From Candidatus Pseudobacter hemicellulosilyticus (lineage in GTDB: Bacteria > Bacteroidota > Bacteroidia > Chitinophagales > Chitinophagaceae), in contig CP119311.1 of assembly GCA_029202545.1 (NCBI GenBank), forward strand, positions 930,001 through 994,000: 64,000 bases of DNA, given 5' to 3'. This document shows, in pieces, positions 50,766 through 59,617 of the stretch. The notes below the pieces were generated by a model, which did no database searches, was not told the DNA's origin, and was given only the letters and a program-made list of their open reading frames with translations. Every line of letters starts with the position of its first letter. Position 1 is the first letter of the stretch. Made by a program: the position numbers and the translations under genes.

Positions 50766-52682
50766 ATGTCATATCCCCACCAGATCAGATCAGCTGATGC
50801 GTATCAGGCTGCTTACAGGAGAAGCATTGAAGACCCCGAACAATTCTGGAGTGAGATCGCCGCTGATTTTTACTGGCGCAGGCCCTGGGACAAAACCCTG
50901 GAATGGGATTTCAAGACGCCCACTATCAAATGGTTTGCAGGCGGCAAGCTCAATATCACAGAGAATTGTATTGACCGGCACCTGGCCACCCTGGCCAATC
51001 AGCCGGCTATTATCTGGGAACCCAATAGTCCCGAAGAACATCACCGGGTGCTTACCTATCGCGACCTGCACAGCAAAGTGGTGCAGTTTGCCAATGTATT
51101 GAAGAACAATGGCGTTAAAAAAGGAGACCGTGTCTGTATCTATATGGGCATGGTGCCTGAGCTGGCCGTTGCCGTCCTGGCCACCGCCCGCATAGGCGCG
51201 GTACACTCAGTGATCTTTGGCGGATTCAGCGCACAGAGCATTGCAGACCGCCTGCAGGATGCACAGGCAGAATTTGTGATCACCTGCGATGGCGCCTTCC
51301 GCGGCAATAAGGAGATCCCCCTCAAAAGCGTAATAGACGATGCGCTGGTGCAATGCCGTTTTGTGAAGAAAGTCATTGTGCTGACCCGCACCCGTACGCC
51401 GGTCTCCATGATCAAAGGCCGGGATGTATGGTGGGAAGATGAGATCAAGATCGTGGAAACCCAGGGCAGTCCTGACTGTCCCGCCGAAGAAATGGATGCA
51501 GAAGATATGCTCTTCATCCTGTACACCTCCGGATCCACCGGTAAACCCAAGGGAGTAGTACATACCTGTGGCGGTTACATGGTGTACACCCACTATAGCT
51601 TTATCAACGTATTCCAGTACCAGCCCGGCGATGTGCATTTCTGTACAGCCGATATTGGCTGGATCACCGGTCATAGCTATATCCTATATGGCCCGCTCTG
51701 TGCCGGCGCCACTACCCTTATGTTTGAAGGCGTGCCCACCTGGCCTGACGCAGGCCGCTTCTGGGAGATCGTGGACAAGCACAAGGCCAATATCCTGTAT
51801 ACCGCTCCCACCGCTATTCGCAGCCTGATGGGCTTTGGCCTGGACCCGCTGAAAGGCTATGATCTCAGCTCCCTCAAAGTACTGGGTACCGTGGGCGAAC
51901 CTATTAATGAAGAAGCCTGGCACTGGTACCATGAGCAGATCGGAAAGGGCCGCTGCCCTATTGTAGATACCTGGTGGCAGACGGAGACCGGAGGTATCCT
52001 GATCTCCAATATGGCAGGTATTACACCGGCCAAACCATCTTATGCCACGCTGCCCCTGCCGGGCGTACAGCCTATCCTGGTAGATGAGAACGGCAAGGAA
52101 GTCCCGGGCAATGATGTAAGCGGCAACCTCTGTATTAAATTTCCCTGGCCCGGCATGCTGCGCACCACCTATGGAGATCATGAGCGCTGCCGGCTGAATT
52201 ATTTCGCCACCTACGAAAATCTCTATTTCACAGGCGATGGCTGCCTGCGGGATGCAGACGGCAATTACCGGATCACCGGCCGGGTGGATGATGTGTTGAA
52301 TGTAAGCGGGCACCGGATAGGAACAGCCGAAGTGGAGAACGCCATCAACATGCATACCGGTGTGGTAGAAAGCGCCGTGGTAGGCTACCCCCATGATATC
52401 AAGGGACAGGGTATCTATGCCTTCGTGATATTCCAGGGACATAACGACAATGATGAGAAACTGGCCCGCCAGGATATTACTTCTACCGTTTCCCGGATCA
52501 TTGGTCCCATTGCCAAACCGGACAAGATCCAGTTTGTAAGCGGGCTGCCCAAGACCAGGAGCGGGAAGATCATGCGCCGCATACTGCGTAAGATTGCCGA
52601 GGGCGAACTGGATAAACTGGGAGATACCAGCACCCTGCTGGACCCGGGTGTAGTGGAGGAGATCAAAACGGGTAAACTATAA
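50766..52682 (+). CDS. acs: Acetyl-CoA synthetase
   Basis: AMP-forming acetate:CoA ligase, 638 residues, normal length. The ATP-binding P-loop is YTSGSTGKPKGVVH, followed by WWQTETGGI, the hinge YRITGRVDDVLNVSGHRIGTAE (in two parts), and the C-terminal PKTRSGKIMRR with Lys601, the residue acetylated by Gcn5-type enzymes. It is divergent from the MHS transporter gene, so the two may be a joint uptake-and-activation unit for acetate or a related acid (inference). Confidence 0.97.
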   Translation: MSYPHQIRSADAYQAAYRRSIEDPEQFWSEIAADFYWRRPWDKTLEWDFKTPTIKWFAGGKLNITENCIDRHLATLANQPAIIWEPNSPEEHHRVLTYRDLHSKVVQFANVLKNNGVKKGDRVCIYMGMVPELAVAVLATARIGAVHSVIFGGFSAQSIADRLQDAQAEFVITCDGAFRGNKEIPLKSVIDDALVQCRFVKKVIVLTRTRTPVSMIKGRDVWWEDEIKIVETQGSPDCPAEEMDAEDMLFILYTSGSTGKPKGVVHTCGGYMVYTHYSFINVFQYQPGDVHFCTADIGWITGHSYILYGPLCAGATTLMFEGVPTWPDAGRFWEIVDKHKANILYTAPTAIRSLMGFGLDPLKGYDLSSLKVLGTVGEPINEEAWHWYHEQIGKGRCPIVDTWWQTETGGILISNMAGITPAKPSYATLPLPGVQPILVDENGKEVPGNDVSGNLCIKFPWPGMLRTTYGDHERCRLNYFATYENLYFTGDGCLRDADGNYRITGRVDDVLNVSGHRIGTAEVENAINMHTGVVESAVVGYPHDIKGQGIYAFVIFQGHNDNDEKLARQDITSTVSRIIGPIAKPDKIQFVSGLPKTRSGKIMRRILRKIAEGELDKLGDTSTLLDPGVVEEIKTGKL

Positions 52683-52702
52683 GACTGGTATAAAAGAGAA
52701 AA

Positions 52703-52730
52703 CCCCACAGGCTGGAATTGTGGGGTCTTC
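52703..52730 (+). terminator. Hairpin after acs
   Basis: CCCCACA (52703-52709) pairs with TGTGGGG (52719-52725), followed by a weak TCTTC; an A4 tract precedes it. Confidence 0.65.
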
Positions 52731-52908
52731 ATAGAGACGGAAAGCACGGACCGTGTGAAGTCAATGCTTTTTGACTGTAAAGTCTCATGTGTATAGACAA
52801 CCAAAACTGGTAAAAAGTTGCGGGCTGCGTATAAATCCTAATGCCTATGGAAAGCGCTGCGGTTGTTGCGTGGAAATTGCCGGCAGCAGCATTAGCAGAA
52901 TTACGTCC

Positions 52909-53469
52909 TCATCTACGGATGATCACCTTAGTGCCTATGGGCAGGAACTCGTCCAGCTCATCCAGGTCTTCATTTTTGAGGGATACACAGCCATTGGTCC
53001 AGTTGGTAAATCCATCTACCACAATATTATCATTGGGCCAGGTCCCATGTATGGCAATGCCGCCACCAATGCCGGCTGAGCGGGGGATCTGGCCATTGTT
53101 CCTGCGCTGGTTGAACTTGTCCCAGCTATCCTTGTTGGGATAGTCCAGCATCAGCATTTTATGCCATTTCTGGTGGGGCTTTTTCGATACAATGCGGAAA
53201 CTGCCTTCAGGAGTTTTTCGATCGCCTTCCATCATTTTATCACTGAGGTCCTTGCTGCCGAACACTACGGGATAGGTGGCGTACCAGCCCTCCTCGTCAT
53301 AGATCTGCAGCTCATAATCGGATTTGTCAACGATCACATAGACCACACCGGTTGGATTGGTCCTGGTAAAGTTCTTCCGGACGACAGCTCTTTCAGCAGA
53401 AGGAGTAAAAGCAACAAAGCCTGTTATGGTCAGTAACAGGGCAGCAATGAAGAAGGGCTTATAATTCAT
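52909..53469 (-). CDS. L,D-transpeptidase, YkuD family
   Basis: An exported 186-residue protein with a signal (FFIAALLLTITGFVAF) and a YkuD domain that crosslinks peptidoglycan or attaches proteins to it. The active-site segment is HGTWPND followed by NWTNGCVSL, with catalytic Cys and the family His. Here Asn-Gly-Cys is preceded by Thr instead of the usual Ser/Thr-His. The start was taken as the ATG at 53469 (MNYKPFFIA), ten codons into a longer frame. It has no partner gene nearby. Confidence 0.88.
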   Translation of the reverse strand: MNYKPFFIAALLLTITGFVAFTPSAERAVVRKNFTRTNPTGVVYVIVDKSDYELQIYDEEGWYATYPVVFGSKDLSDKMMEGDRKTPEGSFRIVSKKPHQKWHKMLMLDYPNKDSWDKFNQRRNNGQIPRSAGIGGGIAIHGTWPNDNIVVDGFTNWTNGCVSLKNEDLDELDEFLPIGTKVIIRR

Positions 53470-53625
53470 GGTAACCTGGTTTTTGTAGAGACCAAGCAAG
53501 GCTGCACGATTTAGTGAAAAAATGTTTTGGGAACCCGCTTTTCATTGCAAGATCCATGCAAATAACGCTATGAGGATGGAGAATATTTTTAATGTGGAAA
53601 TCTTTTAACAGACCCTTTAAACGCC

Positions 53626-53663
53626 ACCGCGGAACAGCTGCCGGTGGGCGACTGTTCCGCGGT
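53626..53663 (-). terminator. 12-bp hairpin after the outer-membrane protein gene
   Basis: ACCGCGGAACAG (53626-53637) pairs perfectly with CTGTTCCGCGGT (53652-53663) over a 14-nt loop, just downstream of the 53685-54527 gene. No T-run follows on the minus strand. Confidence 0.6.
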
Positions 53664-53684
53664 ACCTTATGATCAGGTAATATT

Positions 53685-54527
53685 TTACCAGTTGCTGAAG
53701 CGGACGCCTACGCTGTAGGGGGTCTGGTCCAGTCCTTTTTCAAAGATGCTCTGGTTGGCAATAGAACCATAGAGCTTCACAGGTCCCAGGGCCAGCTCAG
53801 CGATATAGGATAATTTCCAGGGGCGGAGGTCAAAATCGTCCCGGTTCTTTTTCTTGCCGTCCGCATCTGTTTTGGTTTTCTGGCGGCTGGCATACAGATA
53901 ACCACCGCTTACACCCACGCTGACACCAAAGGGTTCTTCCCGGTTAGGTGTGAAGTTGAAATTGAGCATCAGGGGCACGGTTAAATAATCGGCCGCCAGT
54001 TTATTCTTTTTATAGCTGGTGGTCCTGTCCATGCTCACCTGGGTAAAGGGATCCGTATTGTATTTGATGGGCTCTTTATAGCGGTAGTTGTTCATCTCCA
54101 GTCCCAGGCCATATTTCAGGTTGACCACATGGTCAATAACATTCAGCCGCTGCATGAAGAACCAGATGTTAACGTTGGAAGATTTGCCGGTGCGCAGTTT
54201 GAACCAGTCTTCCGTAGCGCCCGGGGCAAAGCCGGTAGCAGGGTCCTGGATAGCGGCACTGGTATAGTTGGTATTATCGTTGTAGTTGGTAAAGCCAAGG
54301 TCAAAGATGAACCAGTTGGTGCTGACATTGCTTTGGGTGGAACGGACCTTCTTTTTGTAAATGATAGTGGTGCTGGAATGCGGCCCGGAATGCTCTTTGC
54401 CTGGTTTCTTGATGATGATCATATTACCTACCCGCACAGTATCACTGGTAGTAGTGGTGGAGTCGGTTTGAGCAAAGCTGGTTAATGCCATAGAAATCCC
54501 GGTCAGGAGTATAATTACCCTTTTCAT
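53685..54527 (-). CDS. Outer-membrane beta-barrel protein of the ECF cassette
   Basis: An exported protein of 280 residues (signal VIILLTGISMALTSFAQ) with a Thr/Ser-rich segment after it, then aromatic, amphipathic strands (WFIFDLGFTNY, VNIWFFMQRLN, LKYGLGLEMNNYRY, FGVSVGVSGGYLYA, WKLSYIAELALGPVKLYGSI) ending in SVGVRFSNW, the C-terminal Trp/Phe typical of outer-membrane barrels. It is the last gene of a sigma, anti-sigma, barrel set and may be the output or the sensor of that set. Confidence 0.8.
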   Translation of the reverse strand: MKRVIILLTGISMALTSFAQTDSTTTTSDTVRVGNMIIIKKPGKEHSGPHSSTTIIYKKKVRSTQSNVSTNWFIFDLGFTNYNDNTNYTSAAIQDPATGFAPGATEDWFKLRTGKSSNVNIWFFMQRLNVIDHVVNLKYGLGLEMNNYRYKEPIKYNTDPFTQVSMDRTTSYKKNKLAADYLTVPLMLNFNFTPNREEPFGVSVGVSGGYLYASRQKTKTDADGKKKNRDDFDLRPWKLSYIAELALGPVKLYGSIANQSIFEKGLDQTPYSVGVRFSNW

Positions 54528-54558
54528 ACGTTGTTATTTGCGCTGTGATTGAAATTGA

Positions 54559-55773
54559 TTATTTAAGAGCGATCTCGAAGTTGGCCACCCGGACGGTCTG
54601 GCTGGTGCCATCGCCGCTGCCGATATTGGCTGTTCTTTCAAAGGCACGTGTTACTCTCCGGAGGAGTCCACGCATTCTGTTCTTTCGTTGGGTAGCTGTG
54701 GTGAATTGATCAAGTTCTTCTTCGCCATAGATCTCACCGGCATCCTGCTTCCGGCCTGCATCTGCCAGTAACGTTTCCATGGCGGCAGCAGCATCTTTCT
54801 TCTTTTCCACACCTGCCGGTTGCTTGCCTGCAGCTGCTACTATAGGTGTAACGGCTGGTGGGGAAGAAAGGTTACTGCTGTTATTACTATTTTTTTCATT
54901 GATCTGCGTGGGTTTGATCACGGGGTTGTTCTGCGCCAGCTGCGGCTGCATAGAAGCTGGCTGATCAGTAACAGGAAGGACATGTTTACCGGTATTGCCG
55001 GTTTCCGCCTGTCCCTGCCTGGCGGCCTGGTCCTGCTGCAACCTGTTGGTGACAGCAGCTTGTTCTTTTATGGGATAGCGAACGGTGGCCGGTCTTTCCC
55101 GGGCAATATTTGTCTGCTCCTGCGGCGTATCCTGCCGGTTGCTGGCTGCGGGACCTGCCGTGCCGGTATCCACCTGTGCAGGGGCTGTAACAGTTTTGTT
55201 ATCGGGTATTTCAGTAGCGGATGTATTACCGGCCAGCGCTGGCTGCTGCCCGTCCTGATCATGCAGGAGCGTGAACCAGCCCAGCGTTCCTGCTGCCAGC
55301 AGGGTGGCGGCAGCGGCAGCATATTGCCATCTCCGGAGGGGAAAGATGCGCCTTTGTTTGTCGCCCCGGTACAAGGACGACTTATCCGGGTAAACGATCA
55401 TGGGATCAGGGCTCAGCCTTGCCTGTTGGATACCTTCAAAATCAGCCTGGTGCCGGGGATTCCGGTATACAAACTCTTCTACCTGGGCTTTTTCCTGGTT
55501 GCTCAGTTCATCATCGCCGTATTGAACAAAATAAGCTTCGCAGTTGCTGTCGTCAATACTGTTTTCCGGCTTCAGCAGGGACTGCTTGCCGGTGAAGGCA
55601 GGAAGTTCCTCATCACCGGGCAGGAAAACGGATTGCTGGAACATGGCCAGTTCCTCGGCCAGGTCAGGATGCTGTTGAACAAAGGCCTCCACCTGGGCGC
55701 GCTCTTCCGCGCTCAACTCGTTATCGATGTAGAGCAGGAAATATTCTTCGTAGTTATAGCGATCAATGTTCAT
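54559..55773 (-). CDS. Anti-sigma factor with a duplicated N-terminal helical module
   Basis: A 404-residue membrane protein. Two tandem modules of about 50 residues at the N-terminus resemble each other: YEEYFLLYIDNELSAEERAQ and CEAYFVQYGDDELSNQEKAQ, each the helical sigma-binding type of domain. One membrane helix follows (about 150-170, WQYAAAAATLLAAGTLGWF), then a long disordered Ala/Gln/Thr-rich periplasmic part, and a conserved basic C-terminus (RMRGLLRRVTRAFERTANIG ... VRVANFEIALK). The start ATG at 55773 leaves a 1-nt gap after the sigma stop; an ATG 12 nt upstream overlaps it. Role inferred from position and modules. Confidence 0.85.
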   Translation of the reverse strand: MNIDRYNYEEYFLLYIDNELSAEERAQVEAFVQQHPDLAEELAMFQQSVFLPGDEELPAFTGKQSLLKPENSIDDSNCEAYFVQYGDDELSNQEKAQVEEFVYRNPRHQADFEGIQQARLSPDPMIVYPDKSSLYRGDKQRRIFPLRRWQYAAAAATLLAAGTLGWFTLLHDQDGQQPALAGNTSATEIPDNKTVTAPAQVDTGTAGPAASNRQDTPQEQTNIARERPATVRYPIKEQAAVTNRLQQDQAARQGQAETGNTGKHVLPVTDQPASMQPQLAQNNPVIKPTQINEKNSNNSSNLSSPPAVTPIVAAAGKQPAGVEKKKDAAAAMETLLADAGRKQDAGEIYGEEELDQFTTATQRKNRMRGLLRRVTRAFERTANIGSGDGTSQTVRVANFEIALK

Positions 55774-55774
55774 G

Positions 55775-56260
55775 TTACAAAACATTTTCAGGGCTCACCA
55801 GATAATTTTTTAACTGCACACGGGCACGGTGCAGGTACACTTTCACCTGGCTTTCATTCAGGCCGGTGATGCGTCCGATCTCTTCATAAGAGTATCCTTC
55901 ATAATCTTTCAGCAGTACCAGGGACCGCTGGGTCTCGCTGAGACGGCTAAGGGCCTCTTCCAGGACCTTGCGGGTATTGGAAGCGGGCCGGTCAATGACC
56001 CTGCTGTCCTCGTTAAAGGATTCACGGAGGCTCACCCTTTTCACTTTCCGGATATGATCAATCATCTGGTGATAAGCCACCGTGAACAGGTAACTCTTGC
56101 TCTTGCCTGGTTCCACATCTGCCCTGTTGATCCACATTTTCTCGAATGCCGTTTGTACCACATCTCTGGCATCTTCCTCGTGACGGAGATTTTTCAGGAT
56201 GAACCGGTACACGTTATCCGCATACTCTGTGACACATTGGTTGTACTCTTTCTCGGTCAT
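55775..56260 (-). CDS. ECF-type RNA polymerase sigma factor
   Basis: A 161-residue sigma factor with region 2 (NVYRFILKNLRHEEDARDVV, KMWINRADVEPGKSKSYLFT, AYHQMIDHIRKVKR) and region 4 (LSETQRSLVLLKDYEGYSYE, EIGRITGLNESQVKVYLHRA). The next two genes encode its probable anti-sigma and an outer-membrane protein. Region 2.4 and 4.2 residues that would define its promoter cannot be read with certainty. A -7 element lies 74 nt upstream. Confidence 0.93.
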   Translation of the reverse strand: MTEKEYNQCVTEYADNVYRFILKNLRHEEDARDVVQTAFEKMWINRADVEPGKSKSYLFTVAYHQMIDHIRKVKRVSLRESFNEDSRVIDRPASNTRKVLEEALSRLSETQRSLVLLKDYEGYSYEEIGRITGLNESQVKVYLHRARVQLKNYLVSPENVL

Positions 56261-56560
56261 AAGCAGAACCCGGCGCTGTTGTGTTTAATAGTTGGTGACT
56301 GGTCAGTAATAGTAGTAGTACGTTCGAATGAAGACAAAGTTACAGGCTGGACCGGATTTTTTCCCGGAAAAGGGCTGGAGGCGGGTACAGGCAGGACCTA
56401 TGAGCCTGGATGCAGCCCCTTGAGGATTCATTGTCAATTCATTAGCAAGCAGGTTAGGGTGCCACGGTGAATGGGTAGTTTTTAAGTAGCAGGCCCAAAA
56501 GTGGCAAGGCCGGCCCGGTTTTCGCCCGGCCGGCGGTGGTTGGGGACACGTATCCCGTCC
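56261..56560. other. 300-nt intergenic stretch: sigma promoter and Rpn-gene end
   Basis: The right-hand side of the ECF gene has its promoter (56335-56342). Beyond that lies a stretch with no ORF that begins and ends well. A GC-rich hairpin (GCCGGCC.../...GGCCGGC, around 56507-56532) follows the Rpn-family gene on the minus strand and may end its transcript. Confidence 0.5.
56335..56342 (-). promoter_or_regulatory. -7 element of the ECF sigma gene
   Basis: The minus strand reads TAACTTTG, a TAnnTTTG match, 74 nt before the start codon. It would drive the whole sigma-anti-sigma-barrel set. Confidence 0.55.
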
Positions 56561-57523
56561 TCAGGCCAGCCCCATTTTTACCCTCCTGACAAAGTCCCTG
56601 GTGACGCCGGTAAGCTTACAGATCCGGGCGAGCGGGAAGTTTTCCGCCAGCAGACTTTTGATAATGGCAGATTTGGCCTTGAGCTCGCCTTCTTTAAGCC
56701 CCTCCTGAAGCCCCTCCTGAAGGCCGTTTAGTTTCCCCTCCTTTAACCCCTCTTCCCTTCCTTCCCGCTTTCCCTCATTGACAGCACTTGTCCGGACCGC
56801 ATACGCGTCCCATCGTTCTTTCATAGCTCTGGTAACTCTCATATAGTCTTCTTTTGATAAATTACTGATGGCGGCCACCGCAAATACACTGGGAAAAATG
56901 CCCTGCTGCAAAGCCTGTGGGATCTCTTCCAGCGCTCCCATATGCCTTAGCAGGTAGAGCCAGCGGTCCAGGTCGGTGGTCAGCTGCGCCTCCGTTTTGG
57001 TAAATTTCTTCAACTCAATAAATACATAGGCCAGTTTTGGATAGAAGACCCGCTGACTGTCCGCATCCGTCAGCTGGACCCAATGGTAATAGTGATCTGG
57101 CCCTGTATCTGCGAAGCCAAAATTCAAAATGGATACCAGGATCACCTCCTGCAGCTGGTAGTCCCAGTCCCTGATCCCCCTGGGCGCCAGCTCATGAAGA
57201 TAAGCTGCCGTATAGTAGACCGCCCTGTCCTTATAGCAGTCCTGATAGGTACGCTGCATTTCAATCAGGAACTGTTCACCCTGGGCAGTGATACAGCTGA
57301 CATCAAATACCGATCGCCGGTATCCGGACTGCGGGCCATGAAGCTCTGTACGCGTATACTTCAGGTCCACGATCTGCTTCCGCCCTTTCAGCAGGTCATT
57401 CAGAAAGGCGATCAGGAAAGCCTTGTTCGCCTCCCGGCCAAACAAGACCTTGAAACCAAAATCACTCAGCGGATCAGCATATTTCCCGCCAACCGGAACC
57501 CCGTCAATAATTGTTCTGACCAT
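56561..57523 (-). CDS. Rpn-family PD-(D/E)xK nuclease (putative recombination-promoting nuclease)
   Basis: A 320-residue protein of the Rpn/PDDEXK_2 family, formerly called a putative transposase; E. coli relatives are DNA nucleases linked to recA-independent recombination or toxin activity. The N-terminus (GGKYADPLSDFGFKVLFG) is the family signature, with nuclease-type residues in the segment SVFDVSCITAQGEQFLIEMQ (Asp, Glu-x-Gln). The C-terminus has Glu/Gly/Leu repeats (EGLQEGLQEGLKEG) with 12-nt DNA repeats, then a helical end (RICKLTGVTRDFVRR). The ATG at 57523 is preferred to one six codons upstream. No terminal inverted repeats flank it, so it is not a mobile element by itself. Confidence 0.85.
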   Translation of the reverse strand: MVRTIIDGVPVGGKYADPLSDFGFKVLFGREANKAFLIAFLNDLLKGRKQIVDLKYTRTELHGPQSGYRRSVFDVSCITAQGEQFLIEMQRTYQDCYKDRAVYYTAAYLHELAPRGIRDWDYQLQEVILVSILNFGFADTGPDHYYHWVQLTDADSQRVFYPKLAYVFIELKKFTKTEAQLTTDLDRWLYLLRHMGALEEIPQALQQGIFPSVFAVAAISNLSKEDYMRVTRAMKERWDAYAVRTSAVNEGKREGREEGLKEGKLNGLQEGLQEGLKEGELKAKSAIIKSLLAENFPLARICKLTGVTRDFVRRVKMGLA

Positions 57524-57786
57524 AATAACTTTTATGATCAAACGAAGATAACAAATAGGATCTTTGATAAAAAAGAGAATTCAGGAAGATGATCCGGATC
57601 AATATTCTTCGGCCTTTTATATCCGTTATACCGCATCAAACCTTGCGGGAAACCACAAAAAAATACGCTGTTCATTCCCAGGATAAAGCCCGGGAGAAAT
57701 AGTGCAGGCTATTCAATACAATAAATAAAAGGGAACAACAGGGATCCAATCCTCAGCCAGGGCGGCTGCTTCCTGTTATCAGTCGT

Positions 57787-58002
57787 TTAACGGTACAACA
57801 CATTCGTCAGCACCGCTCTTTCCAGGGTCTCCCAGATGAGGAACTCAGCCTGCGATTTCATTTTCTGGCACTCTTCCTTCAGCTCTGTACTGCTCGCCGC
57901 CGGCGCTACTGATTGGTGACGCCGTGCAGCCGCCAGGATCAGCACCACTCCGGCCACCACCACTATCCCTGCAAATGAACGGATAAAGGTTTTCCTGTAC
58001 AT
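57787..58002 (-). CDS. Small single-helix membrane protein, unknown
   Basis: A 71-residue protein: basic start (MYRKTFIRSF), one membrane helix (about 11-29, AGIVVVAGVVLILAAARR), then a polar tail with ECQKMKSQAEFLIWETLERA. Small proteins of this shape, with a C-terminal LxWExL motif, are frequent in Chitinophagaceae. The longer open frame from 58188 runs through the kbl upstream region and is not favoured. Confidence 0.6.
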   Translation of the reverse strand: MYRKTFIRSFAGIVVVAGVVLILAAARRHQSVAPAASSTELKEECQKMKSQAEFLIWETLERAVLTNVLYR

Positions 58003-58193
58003 ACCGCGTTGGTTTTGAGTATTGGACGAAGGTATCAGGAAAATGTTACAGCAATTGTCAAGAAAATGCAAAATTGCCCGGAATACCCAATCCCCAGGCC
58101 GGTTCCGGACAACGCCAACTGTCGCCTTCCGGTACCCGATACAGCCCCTTTTACCCCACCCCAGATTTTCAAACCAGCTTATCCTCAATTTGT

Positions 58194-58201
58194 TACTTTT
58201 G
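58194..58201 (+). promoter_or_regulatory. -7 element of kbl
   Basis: TACTTTTG matches TAnnTTTG and lies 23 nt before the kbl ATG. Confidence 0.6.
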
Positions 58202-58224
58202 CGCGAACATAAAACTACCGCTAC

Positions 58225-59412
58225 ATGAACGAGAACTTCGTGAAAAGACTGGCGACCGAACTGGAAGAGATCAGCACCGCCGGCCTCTATAAAAAGGAAA
58301 GGATCATTGAATCCCCCCAGGGCGCCGAGATCACCGTTAATGGGAAAACCGTCCTCAACTTCTGCGCCAATAACTACCTCGGCCTGAGCTCACATCCCCA
58401 AGTGATTGAAGCCGCTAAAAAATATGTAGACTACCGCGGCTACGGCATGAGCAGCGTCCGCTTCATCTGTGGCACCCAGGATATTCACAAAGAACTGGAA
58501 AAAAAGATCTCCGAATTCCTCGGCACCGAAGACACCATTCTCTATGCTGCTGCCTTTGACGCCAACGGCGGCGTATTTGAACCCCTGTTCAACGAACAGG
58601 ACGCCATCATCTCCGATGAGCTGAATCACGCCAGCATCATTGACGGCGTCCGCCTCTGCAAAGCACAACGCTATCGTTATAAGCACAATGATATGGGCGA
58701 CCTGGAAGCAAAGCTGAAAGAGACCGCCTCCCTCCGCAGCCGTGTCATTGTGACCGACGGATCCTTCAGCATGGACGGCACCATCGCCCAGCTCGACAAG
58801 ATCGTTGAACTGGCCGAAAAATATGACGCCGCCATCATGATCGACGAATGTCACTCCAGCGGTTTCCTGGGTAAAACAGGCCGCGGCACCCATGAATACC
58901 GGGGTGTACTGGGCAAAATAGATATCATCACCGGCACCCTCGGCAAGGCCCTCGGCGGCGCCTCCGGCGGATTCACCAGCGGCCGTAAAGAAATGATTGA
59001 CATGCTCCGCCAGCGTTCACGCCCTTACCTGTTCTCCAATACCGTGGCCCCCAGCATTGTTGGCGCTTCCATTGCCGTTCTCAACCTGCTCACAGAAACC
59101 ACCGAGCTGCGCGATAAGCTGGAGTTCAACACCAGGTATTTCCGCAGCAAAATGACCGAAGCGGGCTTCGATATCAAACCCGGTGATCACCCCATTGTCC
59201 CCATCATGCTCTATGATGCAGTAGTGGCCCAGAACTTCGCCGCCAAACTGCTGGAAGAAGGTATCTATGTCATCGGCTTCTTCTTCCCCGTAGTAGCCAA
59301 AGGCCAGGCCCGGATCCGTGTTCAGCTGAGCGCTGCCCACAACCAGCAGCACCTGGACAAAGCCATCGCCGCCTTTACCAAAGCTGGTAAGGAACTGGGC
59401 GTACTGAAATAA
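58225..59412 (+). CDS. kbl: 2-amino-3-ketobutyrate CoA ligase (glycine C-acetyltransferase)
   Basis: PLP enzyme that splits 2-amino-3-ketobutyrate with CoA into glycine and acetyl-CoA, the second step of threonine breakdown by Tdh/Kbl. At 395 residues it has the family length and start (ATELEEISTAGLYKKER). The PLP Lys is Lys241 in TGTLGKALGGASGG, the DECHSSGFLGKTGRGTHEY loop is conserved, and NFCANNYLGLSSHP is the N-terminal signature. The threonine dehydrogenase gene is not adjacent. The alternative, a related KAPA or serine palmitoyl type synthase, is less likely. Confidence 0.95.
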   Translation: MNENFVKRLATELEEISTAGLYKKERIIESPQGAEITVNGKTVLNFCANNYLGLSSHPQVIEAAKKYVDYRGYGMSSVRFICGTQDIHKELEKKISEFLGTEDTILYAAAFDANGGVFEPLFNEQDAIISDELNHASIIDGVRLCKAQRYRYKHNDMGDLEAKLKETASLRSRVIVTDGSFSMDGTIAQLDKIVELAEKYDAAIMIDECHSSGFLGKTGRGTHEYRGVLGKIDIITGTLGKALGGASGGFTSGRKEMIDMLRQRSRPYLFSNTVAPSIVGASIAVLNLLTETTELRDKLEFNTRYFRSKMTEAGFDIKPGDHPIVPIMLYDAVVAQNFAAKLLEEGIYVIGFFFPVVAKGQARIRVQLSAAHNQQHLDKAIAAFTKAGKELGVLK

Positions 59413-59441
59413 TAGCTGTTCTGATAGTCCCCTATAGGACA

Positions 59442-59515
59442 GATCGGGTAATTGCATGCTTTCCACGCTGAAGAAACTTTAAAGTTCCTCCTGGAAAGTA
59501 TTCAATTACCCGATC
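59442..59515. repeat. 74-nt imperfect palindrome after kbl
   Basis: Outer arms GATCGGGTAATTG (59442-59454) and CAATTACCCGATC (59503-59515) are perfect inverted repeats of 13 nt. Inside them CTTTCCA (59459-59465) pairs with TGGAAAG (59492-59498), and the middle contains AACTTTAAAGTT. A long hairpin could form in RNA or DNA. No T-run follows, so it is not a standard terminator. Confidence 0.7.
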
Positions 59516-59617
59516 CTGTTCCCGGGACAGCCGGCAGCAGCCTGCCTGACCCGATCTATGGGCATCCAGATAGCCATAGGGCTACCCAGTCCACTCCTGT
59601 AACTACTGATGTAAAAG

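Noticed and set aside
52841..53143. 100-residue plus-strand ORF beside the L,D-transpeptidase gene
   Set aside because: Overlaps the end of the transpeptidase gene antisense; no domain and no promoter.
54820..55869. 349-residue plus-strand ORF opposite the anti-sigma gene
   Set aside because: Antisense to a gene with clear modules; low-complexity shadow.
56561..57523. Rpn-family gene as an insertion-sequence transposase
   Set aside because: Family is often labelled transposase, but no terminal inverted repeats or target duplications flank it.
57787..58188. 133-residue version of the small membrane protein
   Set aside because: The extra 62 residues run antisense through the kbl leader and have no signal-like or conserved look; the ATG at 58002 fits better.
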